Below, one piece after another: positions 46,059 to 56,098 of a DNA stretch of 64,000 bases. The stretch comes from Astragalus membranaceus (Eukaryota; Streptophyta; Magnoliopsida; Fabales; Fabaceae), in NCBI GenBank assembly GCA_039519185.1, contig CM076848.1, positions 127,728,371 through 127,792,370 on the forward strand. The letters are read 5' to 3'. The notes under the pieces are model-generated. The model searched no databases. It was not told the DNA's origin and worked only from the letters and a program-made list of their open reading frames with translations. Position numbers and translations under genes: made by a program. Numbering within the stretch: the first letter of the stretch is position 1; each line of letters starts with the position of its first letter.

Positions 46059-48582
46059 TGTAACACCCCTTTCTACCCGTCACTTTATTTATAAAAATCA
46101 GAGTTTGAAAATTTCGTTCATAGGGAATGTTACACATACTTCAATAAAACGTCGCTTATCAATTTTAAAAACAGTTTAACTCAAAAATCATACATCCACG
46201 TAGCACGTTACAATATCAGAATCTCAAGCCTCATTTTAACGTCGCTTATAAAACTCAACATAACAAAACCAACTACGCAGCGGAAAAACAATAAAACATA
46301 ACAGAATGGTCCACATGGACATAACAACCGAAAATCATTAATAAATGCCGAGTTCATTTTCCCCCCCTGAGTGCTACGTATCAGAGCATGACGACTCGAC
46401 TCAAAAGTGAAGCTAAGACCTTCACTGGGAATCACCTGCACGTTACCAACACGGGGGTAACATTCAAACAGGAAAGGGTGAGCATCATTTCAATCCATAT
46501 AATAGAAAATATGATAAGGACTAATCATAGGCTACGCACTAGAACAATCAGCATACAAAACACTAAGTATTTACACCACAGTCTTCATTCACGCCACTTA
46601 CAATAACTCCTCTCATGTCGTGTAGGTGTATGAAATGCAACCCACTCGCGGGCATATGCATGAGGTACCTTTTCACAAAACGTCGCTTAGCCCTTAAGGC
46701 CTCATCGTCACTTAGCCACTCAGGCCCCAAAACGTCACTGGGTTTATGCATATGGGCATGAGACACTATGACATGCACCACTCACAACACGCAAAACACA
46801 CAATAACTTAAGTCATAGTCAACTATGTGACCCGTCACTTACCGGTTTGCTCGCAAGAGCACAGCACCTGTCAAACTCATAATCAGCACACAACGTCACT
46901 TGGCCATTTAGACCTTAACATCACTTAGCCCTTCGGGCCCCAAACGTCACTGGTTTTTCATCGTCACTCACACATAAACATCAATCAACTCAAACAATAA
47001 CCACTGAGGGCAAAAACGTCATTTGACTAACCACCAAGGGCATCCTCGTCATTTACACATCATTATCTACAACTTTGGCCACTAGGGGCAAAACAGTCTT
47101 TTACACGTCATAACTAATAATAAATAGCCACTAAGGGCGAAACAGTCATTTAACTAGCCCCGAGAGCATCATCGTCAAAATCATCATTTTTGACATTACT
47201 TCGCTAAAACTGTTGTTTATACACCAAAAGGGATTTTTAAAGAGCTTCATATCATTTTTCAATGTCACTGGGACGATCACCGGGGACGGCCACTTGGGCG
47301 CCCACAAAAAATCAGAAAATAACAATTTTTCATTTTAAAAATTGGACCCATAGATGGACAACGTAAAAAGCTTCACGACACTTTTCGAATCGTTCAAAAC
47401 GGACGTCTGAGTCAAAAGTTATGATAAAAATAAGTTTGGGAAAAATTAGGCAACATTCTGAAAATTGGCGCCTTAGGCGCCCAGGCAACACAACACGCCA
47501 CAGGCGCCCAGCGCCCAGGCGCGCACAACGCAACACGCAACACAGCACGCCACAGGCGCCCAGGGCCCAGGCGCGCACAACGCAACACGCAACACAGCAC
47601 GCCACAGGCGCCCAGCGCCCAGGCGCGCACACACGCACAACACGACACGACACGGGCGCCTAGCGCCCAGGCGCGCACACACGTGCAACACCACACACCA
47701 CAGGCGCCCAGCGCCCAGCACAGGCGCTTAGCGCCCAGAAACCAGCAACAAATCCAGAATTTTGTTCAACAACTTTTCAAAACTGAAAATTGGTTTCCTA
47801 ACAATTTTAAAGTGTAAAAACTCAAATTTTTCCAGCAACCAAAAATGCACCTATTTGATTTCGAAATCACCAAAACTCAATTTACCAAAAACTCAATTGA
47901 AAACGTCACCAACATCATCTTGGCGCCCTAGGCGCCCAAGTACCCACAACCCCTATGCGACCTCATCTCAACAAGCCAAACACATGGATCAAAATTATGG
48001 ATTCTCAACATATGCGCACATCACCACCAATAAGACAATTTCATAGATCCCACCAAGCAATGAATCAAATTCGCATACACTCATAATGAATATATATAGG
48101 GAAGTTAACATCAAGAACATCAAGAAACGCAAAAGAACATCAAGAACATCATGAATCTAGCATAAACCTTAGATCTAGCACCTATCATAAGATTTATTAG
48201 ATGGAAGGATAGAGCTCCCCTAACCTTTTCAAGAAGAAGAATTCGATGCCCTAGGAGAAGTCACCCACAGAGCCACAGCAACAACGGAGATCCCTTCCTC
48301 TTGATCTTCGAACCCTCTTCTCCTTCTCCACTTGCTCTCTCTTGAAATTTCGCACAATAAGCCAACAACCCTAACCCCAAACACTACTCCACTTCGCATA
48401 TTTGTGGATTCATGGGCTTGGGCCTTCCACTCAAGCCCAAGTCATGCAAGTGGCGCCTCCACTCCCTCCTAATACCACCAACAATTAATAAAATTCTAAT
48501 TAATTACATTATATTAAATAAATTAATTTAAATCCCCAAATACTTAATTAAGTAAATTAATTAAATATTTTAGGGTGTTACA
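46059..48582 (-). mobile_element. Solo Tekay-type LTR (2,524 bp) inserted in the PMD
   Basis: Perfect TSD AGCAG (46054-46058, 48583-48587). Nearly identical to the LTR at 56099-58630, which is followed by the same AGCAG and PMD DNA. It carries TGACG motifs (46680-47160) and a GCGCC repeat block (47465-47740). It belongs to the tandem-duplication structure. Confidence 0.93.
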
Positions 48583-48587
48583 AGCAG

Positions 48588-48901
48588 CACTTGCCTTCAT
48601 GTATGACCAGCTGAACTACTCCTTCTTGGACCAGGCGCATCAGTTAGGAGGGTATGCGACCCTCTTACAGGTAATAATTTTAAGTTAATTTTTTCCGAGT
48701 TTGGTTAAATTTTTGTTAAACCGTTTTTAATTCACCATGTTGTTTATCTTCTTTTTTTCAGAGTTGGATTTTATGGTATTTTCCTCAGCTAGTGGAGAGG
48801 AGGAGTGGATTGCGGACTGGAGCACTGTGTGGGCGTTGGAGGAAGAAGAAGACAGATGGAGTGAAGCTGGGGGTATACAGGCAGAGGATTGATGCGCTGA
48901 C
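48588..48901 (+). pseudogene. PMD segment, part 3 (with intron), first copy
   Basis: ALAFMYDQLNYSFLDQAHQ and LGGYATLLQ, a GT-AG intron (48671-48761), then SWILWYFPQL: the diagnostic end of the PMD domain (AALA..YDQL...GY..LLQ.WI...FP). Relative to part 2 the frame is off by one base in the G run at the junction. Cut at CTGAC by the LTR at 48902. An almost identical copy lies at 58636-58949. Confidence 0.88.
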
Positions 48902-51605
48902 TGTAACACCCCTTTCTACCCGTCACTTTGTTTATAAAAATCAGAGTTTAAAAAAAAATTTCGTTCATAGGGAATGTTACACATACTTCAATAAAACGTC
49001 GCTTATCAATTTTAAAAAATAGTTCAACTCAGTAGTCATGCGTTCACGTAGCACGTCACAAATAAAGAATCTCAAGCCTCAATTTAACGTCGCTTATAAA
49101 ACTCAACATAACAAAAACCAACTACGCAACGGAAAATAATAAAACATAACAGAAGGGTCCACATGGACATAACAACCAGAAAATCATTAATAAAATATCG
49201 AGTTCGTTTCCCCCCTGAGTGCTACGTATCAGAGCATGACGACTCGACTCGAGAAGTGAAGCTAAGGCATTCACTGGGAATCACCTGCACGTTACCAACA
49301 CGGGGGTAACATTCAAACAGGAAAGGGTGAGCATCATTTCAATCCATATAATAGAAAATATGATAAATACTAATCATAGGCTACGCACTAGAACAATCAG
49401 CATCCAAAACACTAAACATCCACATCACAGTCATCATTCACATCACTTACAATAACTCATCTCATGTCATGTAGGCTTATGAAATGCAACCCACTCGCGG
49501 GCATATGCATGAGGTACCTTTTCATAAAACGTCGCTTAGCCCTTAAGGCCTCATCGTCACTTAGCCACTCAGGCCCCAAAACGTCACTGGGTTTATGCAT
49601 ATGGGCATGAGACATTATGACATGCACCACTCACAACACGCAAAACACGCAATTACTTAAATCATAGTCAACTATGTGACCCGTCACTTACCGGTTTGCT
49701 CGCAAGAGCACAGCACCTGTCAAACTCATAATCGGCACACAACGTCACTTGGCCATTTAGACCTTAACATCACTTAGCCCTTCGGGCCCCAAACGTCACT
49801 GGTTTTCCATCGTCACTTACACATAAACATCAATCAACTCAAACAATAACCACTGAGGGCAAAAACGTCATTTGACTAACCACCAAGGGCATCCTCGTCA
49901 TTTACACATCATTATCTACAACTTTGGCCACTAAGGGCAAAACAGTCTTTTACACGTCATAAATAATAATAATAGCCACTAAGGGCGAAACAGTCATTTA
50001 ACTAGCCCCGAAGGCATCATCGTCAAAATCATCATTTTTGACATTACTTCGCTAAAACTGTTGTTTATACACCAAAAGGGATTTTTAAAGAGCTTCATAT
50101 CATTTTTCAATGTCACTGGGACGATCACCGGGGGACGGCCACTTGGGCGCCCACAAACAATTAGAAACTAACAATTTTTCATTTTAAAAATTGGACCCAT
50201 AGATGGACAACGTAAAAAGCTTCACGACACTTTTCGAATCGTTCAAAACGGACGTCTGAGTCAAAAGTTATGATAAAAATAAGTTTGGGAAAATTAGGCA
50301 ACATTCTGAAAATTGGCGCCTTAGGCGCCCAGGCAACCAGGCAACACGCGCACTGGCCCCCAGCGCCCAGGCGCGCAACACAAGCACACACACGCACGAC
50401 AGGCGCGCACACGGGCGCCATGCGCCCAGGGAAACAACGCGCAACACAGCGCAACACAACACGGGCGCTCAGCGCCCAGCGCCTTGGCGCAACTCACACA
50501 CACACGCCTGGGCGCTCAGCGCCCAGCAACACGCACAGGCACAACACGCAGTGCCCTTGGCGCCCAGCACAGGGCGCCTGGCGCCCAGTCACAGCAGCAA
50601 CACAACCCAGAATTTTTCCAACAACTTTTTAACACTAAAATTGATTCCTAACAATTTAAAAGTGTAAAAAATCCATATTTTCCCAGCAACCAGAAATGCA
50701 CTTATTTTACTCAATTTCTCAAAAATCAATTGGGCATTATCTTCACTATCTCCTTGGCACCCTAGGCGCCTATGCACACACTCACCCAAATTGCGAACAA
50801 CACAATCAATCCAACATACCAAATTTCAGTTTCACGAATACTCAAATGCCACAATTCATCAAACAAACGCATAGGTCGCAATTACCTCCATGATTATAAT
50901 TCCAACAAATCAATTCGCACCCATATATATATAAATTCAACAATTCAATTCGCATACATATATATATAACAAACCAACATCAACAACGCATCAAGAACTC
51001 ATCAAGAATTCATCATATATATACAACTCAATAATTCAATTCGCATATATAACCCAACAATTCAATTTCGCATATATATATATAAAAAAAATATCAACAA
51101 CAACAATATATTAAGAACACATCAAGAAATCTAGTCTAACCCTAGATCTAGAACCCATCATATGATTTATTAGATAGAATGATAGAGCTCCCCTAACCTT
51201 TTCAAGAAGAAGAATTCGATGCCCTAGGAGAAGTCACCTACAGAGCCACAGCAACAACGGAGATCCCTTCCTCTTGATCTTCGAATCCTCTTCTCCTTCT
51301 CCTCTTGGCCGCCTTGCTCTCTCTCTTTCTCACGCTCTTCTCCTTCTCTCTTGCTCTCTCTTTCAATTTCGCAATTTTGGCCACCAAAACCCTAGCCCCC
51401 AACAACCTAACCACTTCGCATACATTGGGGATCATGGGCTTGGGCTTTTCACTTAAGCCCAAGTCATGCAAGTGGCGCCTCCACTCCCTCCTAATACCAC
51501 CAAAATTAATTAAAACACTTCTAACAAATAATTAAAACTCAATTAAATAAAAGAAATACCTAAATACTTAATTAAATGAATTAATTAAATATTTAGGGTG
51601 TTACA
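48902..51605 (-). repeat. 3' LTR of the mosaic Tekay element
   Basis: 2,704 bp. Nearly identical to 58950-61689. It includes TGACG/CGTCA motifs (49530-50010), a GCGCC block (50315-50590) and ATATAT-rich DNA (50920-51090). Ends GGGTGTTACA on the plus strand. Confidence 0.93.
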
Positions 51606-51618
51606 ACTCTCCCCCACT
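51606..51618 (-). other. Polypurine tract of the mosaic Tekay element
   Basis: On the element strand AGTGGGGGAGAGT abuts the 3' LTR; the pol TAA (51618-51620) overlaps its first base. Confidence 0.9.
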
Positions 51619-54600
51619 TAGAATATTTCGTCCTCGAAATTTACCTGATCGAACAACTCTGGGTAGGATTCTCGCATCTTGCTCTCTAGCTCCCAAGTCA
51701 TACTCTCGCCGGCAGCTCCTAGCCAGACCACTTTCACTAATGCAATCTCTTTGCCTCTAAGCGCTTTCACTTCATGATCCTCAATCCGTACGGGCATCGT
51801 CTCCACAGTGAGATTATCCCGCACCTCTACATCGTCCATATGGATCACATGAGATGGATCCGAAACATACTTCCGAAGTTGCGACACATGAAACACGTCG
51901 TGCAAATTCGAAAGATTTGGTGGTAAAGCCACTCTATAAGCCACATTTCCGATTCTTTCAGAAATCTGATAAGGACCAACAAATCGAGGAGTGAGCTTCT
52001 TCGATTTCAACGCTCGACCAACACCGGTAATAGGAGAAACCCTCAAGAACACATGCTCACCCTCCTGAAACTCTAAATCCTTCCTTCGTTTGTCATGATA
52101 ACTCTTTTGACGACTCTGCGAAGCCTTCATCTTTTCACGGATCATCTTGATCTTCTCTGTAGTCTCCCGGACAATCTCCGGTCCCAACACTACACTCTCT
52201 CCCGACTCATACCAACACAATGGCGTTCTACACTTTCGACCATACAATGCTTCAAACGGTGCCATCCCAATACTGGAATGGTTACTGTTGTTATAAGTAA
52301 ACTCAATCAACGCAAGGTAGGAATCCCATGAACCCCGTTGTTCCAATACACAAGCCCTCAACAAATCCTCTAATGACTGAATTGTCCTCTCTGACTGACC
52401 GTCTGTCTGCGGATGATATGCTGAACTCATTTTCAGCTTTGAACCCAATTCCTTCTGCAAACTCGTCCAAAACTCAGAGGTGAACCTCGGATCCCTATCT
52501 GACACAATACTCTTCGGAACACCGTGCAGCTTCACAATTTCTTTGACATAGACCTCTGCCAACCTCGACACCGGATAAGTGATATTAATAGGAATAAAAT
52601 GAGCAGACTTCGTTAACCTATCAATGATCACCCAAATTGCGTCATGACCCTTAGCTGTATTCGGTAACCCCGTCACAAAATCCATCGCTATGCTATCCCA
52701 TTTCCACTCTGGGACTTCCAACGGTTGCATTAGCCCTGCAGGCTTCTGATGCTCAACCTTAGATTTCTGACAGGTCAAACAGGCATACACAAACTGTGCC
52801 ACATCTCTCTTCATACCATACCACCAAAACATCTTTTTCAGATCTTGATACATTTTCGTCGCTCCAGGATGGATACTCAACTTGCTACGGTGACCCTCCT
52901 CTAAAATTGCCTTTCTCATCTCCTCATCGTCCGGAACACAGATCCTACCCCGGAATCTCAACACACCACTGGAATCTAATTTGAAATCTTCATCTTCAGA
53001 CTGACCGACCCCATTAATTAAATCCACTAACTTGACATCTGACTTCTGAGCCTCCCTGATGCTGCCCAGGAAATCATTATCGATCTTTAACATTCCTAGC
53101 TTGACACTGCGAGGTGTCATTTTACAAACCAAACTCAAATCTCTGAATTCCTCAATTAACTCAAATTCTTTCACCATCATTGCCGACATATGCAAAGACT
53201 TTCTGCTTAAAGCATCAGCCACGACATTAGCCTTGCCGGGATGATAATTCAAACCAAAGTCATAATCCTTCAAGAGCTCCAACCACCGACGCTGTCTCAT
53301 ATTCAACTCTTTCTGATCGAACAGATACTTTAGACTCTTATGATCACTGAACACTTCGAACCTCGAACCATAAAGGTAGTGCCTCCAAATCTTGAGCACA
53401 AATACCACAGCAGCCAACTCCAAATCATGCGTAGGGTAATTTTTCTCATGAATCCGCAACTGCCTCGACGCATACGCAACGACTTTCCCATCCTGCATCA
53501 ACACACCACCGAGACCCATCTTCGAAGCGTCACAATACACAACGAACGGTTCCTCTGGATTAGGCAACATCAAAACAGGCGACGTCGTCAATCTCTTTTT
53601 CAGTTCCATAAAACTTTCCTCACACCGAGCATCCCAAACAAAAACCTTACCCTTGCAAGTCAACTGAGTCAACGGAAGGGCCAACTTGGAAAAACCCTCG
53701 ATGAACCTCCTGTAGTACCCAGCCAAACCCAAAAAGCTTCTAATCTCTGTTACGGACTTCGGAGACTCCCACTCCAATACTGCTTCTACTTTTGCCGGAT
53801 CAACCGCAATACCATTACCAGAAATCACGTGCCCAAGGAAACTCACCTCTTTCAGCCAGAATTCACACTTCGATAACTTAGCGTACAACTTTTTCTCTTT
53901 TAAAACTTCCAACACTGACTTCAGGTGCTCAGCATGCTCTTCCTCTGACTTAGAATAAACTAGAATGTCATCTATGAAGATCACCACAAACCGATCTAGG
54001 TAATTATGGAAAATACGGTTCATATATTCCATAAATACACCAGGAGCATTGGTCACACCGAACGGCATCACTGAATACTCATAATGCCCATACCTCGTCC
54101 TGAACGCTGTCTTCTGAACATCTTCATCCTTTACTTTAATCTGATGATATCCGGACCTCAAATCAATTTTGCTGAAAACACGGGCACCCACTAACTGATC
54201 CATCAGATCGTCGATCCTCGGAAGCGGATACTTATTCTTGATAGTTACCTTATTCAACTGACGATAGTCCACACATAACCTCATGCTCCCATCTTTCTTC
54301 TTCACTAACAATACCGGAGCTCCCCACGGTGATACACTCGGTCTTACAAACTTCTTCTCAAGCAATTCTTCAAGTTGCGTCTTCAACTCAGACAATTCCG
54401 ACGCCGACATCCTGTACGGTGCCATAGACACAGGCCTCGTACCAGGCACAAGATCAATCGAAAACTCAACTTCTCTTTCCGGTGGCACACCCGGAATTTC
54501 ATCAGGAAAAACTTCAGGAAACTCGCGTACCACTTCCAGTTCTCCAATAACAGCCTGACTCTCAGCAGACAACGAAGCCATCAACTCAAATAACTGGACT

Positions 54601-55988
54601 CCTTCTTTCTTCAACTCCTTCAACTGACCAGCAGATATCAAAACAGAACTCTCTTCACCGAAACTAACCGACTTGCTACGACAGTTGATATGAACGTGAT
54701 TATCCTCTAACCAGTTCATGCCTAAGATTACATCCAGACCTCTCAACGGCAAACAGACAAAATTCACAATAAAGTCCCTGTCGAAGATCGACACGGGACA
54801 CTGAGAACACACCTGGGACGTAATCACCGACCCCTTCGCAGGAGTATCGACAACCATATCCCCACACATAGCAGATAAAACAAGACCCAATCTTTTACAG
54901 CAATCAACAGATATAAAACAATGGGTAGCACCAGTATCAATAAGAGATTTCAGAGAAGTACCATTAATAAAACACGTACCTCTAATCAGACCATCATCAT
55001 CATCAGGCTCCTCTCCTGCCAATGCAAATACCTTCCCAGTAGACCTTTCCTTTTTCGGCTTTGTACACTTTGTACTGATATGCCCAGACTCACCACAGTT
55101 GAAACACACCACATCCTTGACCTTACACTCGGCTGCCATATGACCCTTCTTACCACAACGGTAGCAATTTCTTTCATCAGACCTGCATGTAGTACTCTTG
55201 TGGCCAGGCTTGCCACACTTATAACAGACAATGCTAGCAGGAGCATCTCCCCCACTAGAACCCTTACCTCCAGCAGCCCTCTGATAACCCTTACCCGTAG
55301 GAACTTCATACGGCTTGCTTCGACTCTGAAACTTACCCTTTTTCTCAGAAGTAGCTTTGTAATGAGCAGTACTGTCCTCCTCGAAGATTCTGCAACTGTC
55401 AACCAGATCTGCGAACACACGAATCTTCTGATAACCAATGGCCTTTTTAATATCAGGCCTTAACCCATTCTCAAATTTGATGCATTTTGAAAATTCAGCT
55501 GTAGCCTCACTGTAGTGTGGATAAAATTTTGCTAGCTCCACAAATTTTGCCGCATAGGCAGTCACAGACATACCACCCTGCTTCAGCTCTAAAAACTCTA
55601 TCTCTTTCTTCCCTCGGACGTCTTCAGGAAAATATTTTCTCAGAAATTCCCTGCTGAATACCTCCCAAGTAATCTCTTCCTGCACAGCCTCTAACCTCTG
55701 CCTAGTAGCCAACCACCAGTCGTCGGCCTCCTCGGCTAACATGTGGGTACCAAAACGGACCTTCTGCTCAACAGTACAGTCCATCACCCTGAAAATCCTC
55801 TCGATCTCCTTCAGCCAAGCCATAGCACCATCTGGATCATATTTGCCCTTAAAGGTGGGCGGATTCTCCCTCTGGAAGGTAGTCAGACTCCTAAAACCAG
55901 CATTATCTCCAACATTCTGCTGACCCTGCACAGCCTGAGCCATAGCTTGCAATGCAGCAGCAAGAGCAGCGTCGTTCCTCCCAGCCAT
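51618..55988 (-). CDS. Tekay chromovirus gag-pol polyprotein, 1,456 aa
   Basis: A single uninterrupted frame for the full particle and replication set. In order: gag (Retrotrans_gag ~60-160); three CCHC knuckles at ~255-268, ~275-288 and ~295-308; protease DTGA at ~351; RT with FIDD at ~671; RNase H beginning CDASKMGLGG at ~819; integrase HHCC (CLTC ~1070) and catalytic core (DFVTGLP, SDRDPRF, QSERT); and a C-terminal chromodomain-like segment (~1395-1445, VKVVWLGAAGESMTWELESK). All catalytic motifs are intact, so the element may encode active proteins. The start MAGRND is preserved in the gag-deleted relative at 25931. Tekay/Del assignment rests on the RT/RNase H words and the chromodomain form. 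Transcription status is unknown. Confidence 0.97.
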   Translation of the reverse strand: MAGRNDAALAAALQAMAQAVQGQQNVGDNAGFRSLTTFQRENPPTFKGKYDPDGAMAWLKEIERIFRVMDCTVEQKVRFGTHMLAEEADDWWLATRQRLEAVQEEITWEVFSREFLRKYFPEDVRGKKEIEFLELKQGGMSVTAYAAKFVELAKFYPHYSEATAEFSKCIKFENGLRPDIKKAIGYQKIRVFADLVDSCRIFEEDSTAHYKATSEKKGKFQSRSKPYEVPTGKGYQRAAGGKGSSGGDAPASIVCYKCGKPGHKSTTCRSDERNCYRCGKKGHMAAECKVKDVVCFNCGESGHISTKCTKPKKERSTGKVFALAGEEPDDDDGLIRGTCFINGTSLKSLIDTGATHCFISVDCCKRLGLVLSAMCGDMVVDTPAKGSVITSQVCSQCPVSIFDRDFIVNFVCLPLRGLDVILGMNWLEDNHVHINCRSKSVSFGEESSVLISAGQLKELKKEGVQLFELMASLSAESQAVIGELEVVREFPEVFPDEIPGVPPEREVEFSIDLVPGTRPVSMAPYRMSASELSELKTQLEELLEKKFVRPSVSPWGAPVLLVKKKDGSMRLCVDYRQLNKVTIKNKYPLPRIDDLMDQLVGARVFSKIDLRSGYHQIKVKDEDVQKTAFRTRYGHYEYSVMPFGVTNAPGVFMEYMNRIFHNYLDRFVVIFIDDILVYSKSEEEHAEHLKSVLEVLKEKKLYAKLSKCEFWLKEVSFLGHVISGNGIAVDPAKVEAVLEWESPKSVTEIRSFLGLAGYYRRFIEGFSKLALPLTQLTCKGKVFVWDARCEESFMELKKRLTTSPVLMLPNPEEPFVVYCDASKMGLGGVLMQDGKVVAYASRQLRIHEKNYPTHDLELAAVVFVLKIWRHYLYGSRFEVFSDHKSLKYLFDQKELNMRQRRWLELLKDYDFGLNYHPGKANVVADALSRKSLHMSAMMVKEFELIEEFRDLSLVCKMTPRSVKLGMLKIDNDFLGSIREAQKSDVKLVDLINGVGQSEDEDFKLDSSGVLRFRGRICVPDDEEMRKAILEEGHRSKLSIHPGATKMYQDLKKMFWWYGMKRDVAQFVYACLTCQKSKVEHQKPAGLMQPLEVPEWKWDSIAMDFVTGLPNTAKGHDAIWVIIDRLTKSAHFIPINITYPVSRLAEVYVKEIVKLHGVPKSIVSDRDPRFTSEFWTSLQKELGSKLKMSSAYHPQTDGQSERTIQSLEDLLRACVLEQRGSWDSYLALIEFTYNNSNHSSIGMAPFEALYGRKCRTPLCWYESGESVVLGPEIVRETTEKIKMIREKMKASQSRQKSYHDKRRKDLEFQEGEHVFLRVSPITGVGRALKSKKLTPRFVGPYQISERIGNVAYRVALPPNLSNLHDVFHVSQLRKYVSDPSHVIHMDDVEVRDNLTVETMPVRIEDHEVKALRGKEIALVKVVWLGAAGESMTWELESKMRESYPELFDQVNFEDEIF

Positions 55989-56082
55989 TACGAACTATCA
56001 CTGCAGCACAATCACAGATTCAGAACTAATCTATTGCCATAAGACACTATGACAGGACAACCTTGGCCGGACAGACCGAACT

Positions 56083-56094
56083 GCTCTGATACCA
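56083..56094 (-). other. Primer-binding site, initiator tRNA-Met type (mosaic Tekay)
   Basis: On the element strand TGGTATCAGAGC lies four bases from the 5' LTR. Confidence 0.93.
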
Positions 56095-56098
56095 CTAA

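Larger units (their letters stand above)
35683..48901 (+). mobile_element. CACTA (En/Spm-like) transposon with PMD segment; 3' end not in window
   Basis: The 5' terminus CACTACAAGAA (35683-35693) is the classic plant CACTA end, followed by a dense subterminal motif array, a CT-rich leader, a tnp2 gene, a second transposon gene and then a PMD coding segment, all on the plus strand. I find no inverted TTCTTGTAGTG terminus and no second CCGCCGGTA array up to 64000. The end is therefore displaced by the LTR insertions and tandem duplication, beyond the window, or lost. The end coordinate given is the last PMD base before the LTR at 48902. Confidence 0.8.

Noticed and set aside
45699..46094. A single 131-codon gene spanning the LTR border
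   Set aside because: The frame starts in the solo LTR end and runs into the next LTR; only 45738-46058 is PMD sequence.
48792..49022. Separate small gene at the end of the PMD segment (also 58840-59070)
   Set aside because: It is the wrong frame of the PMD exon read on into the LTR at 48902.
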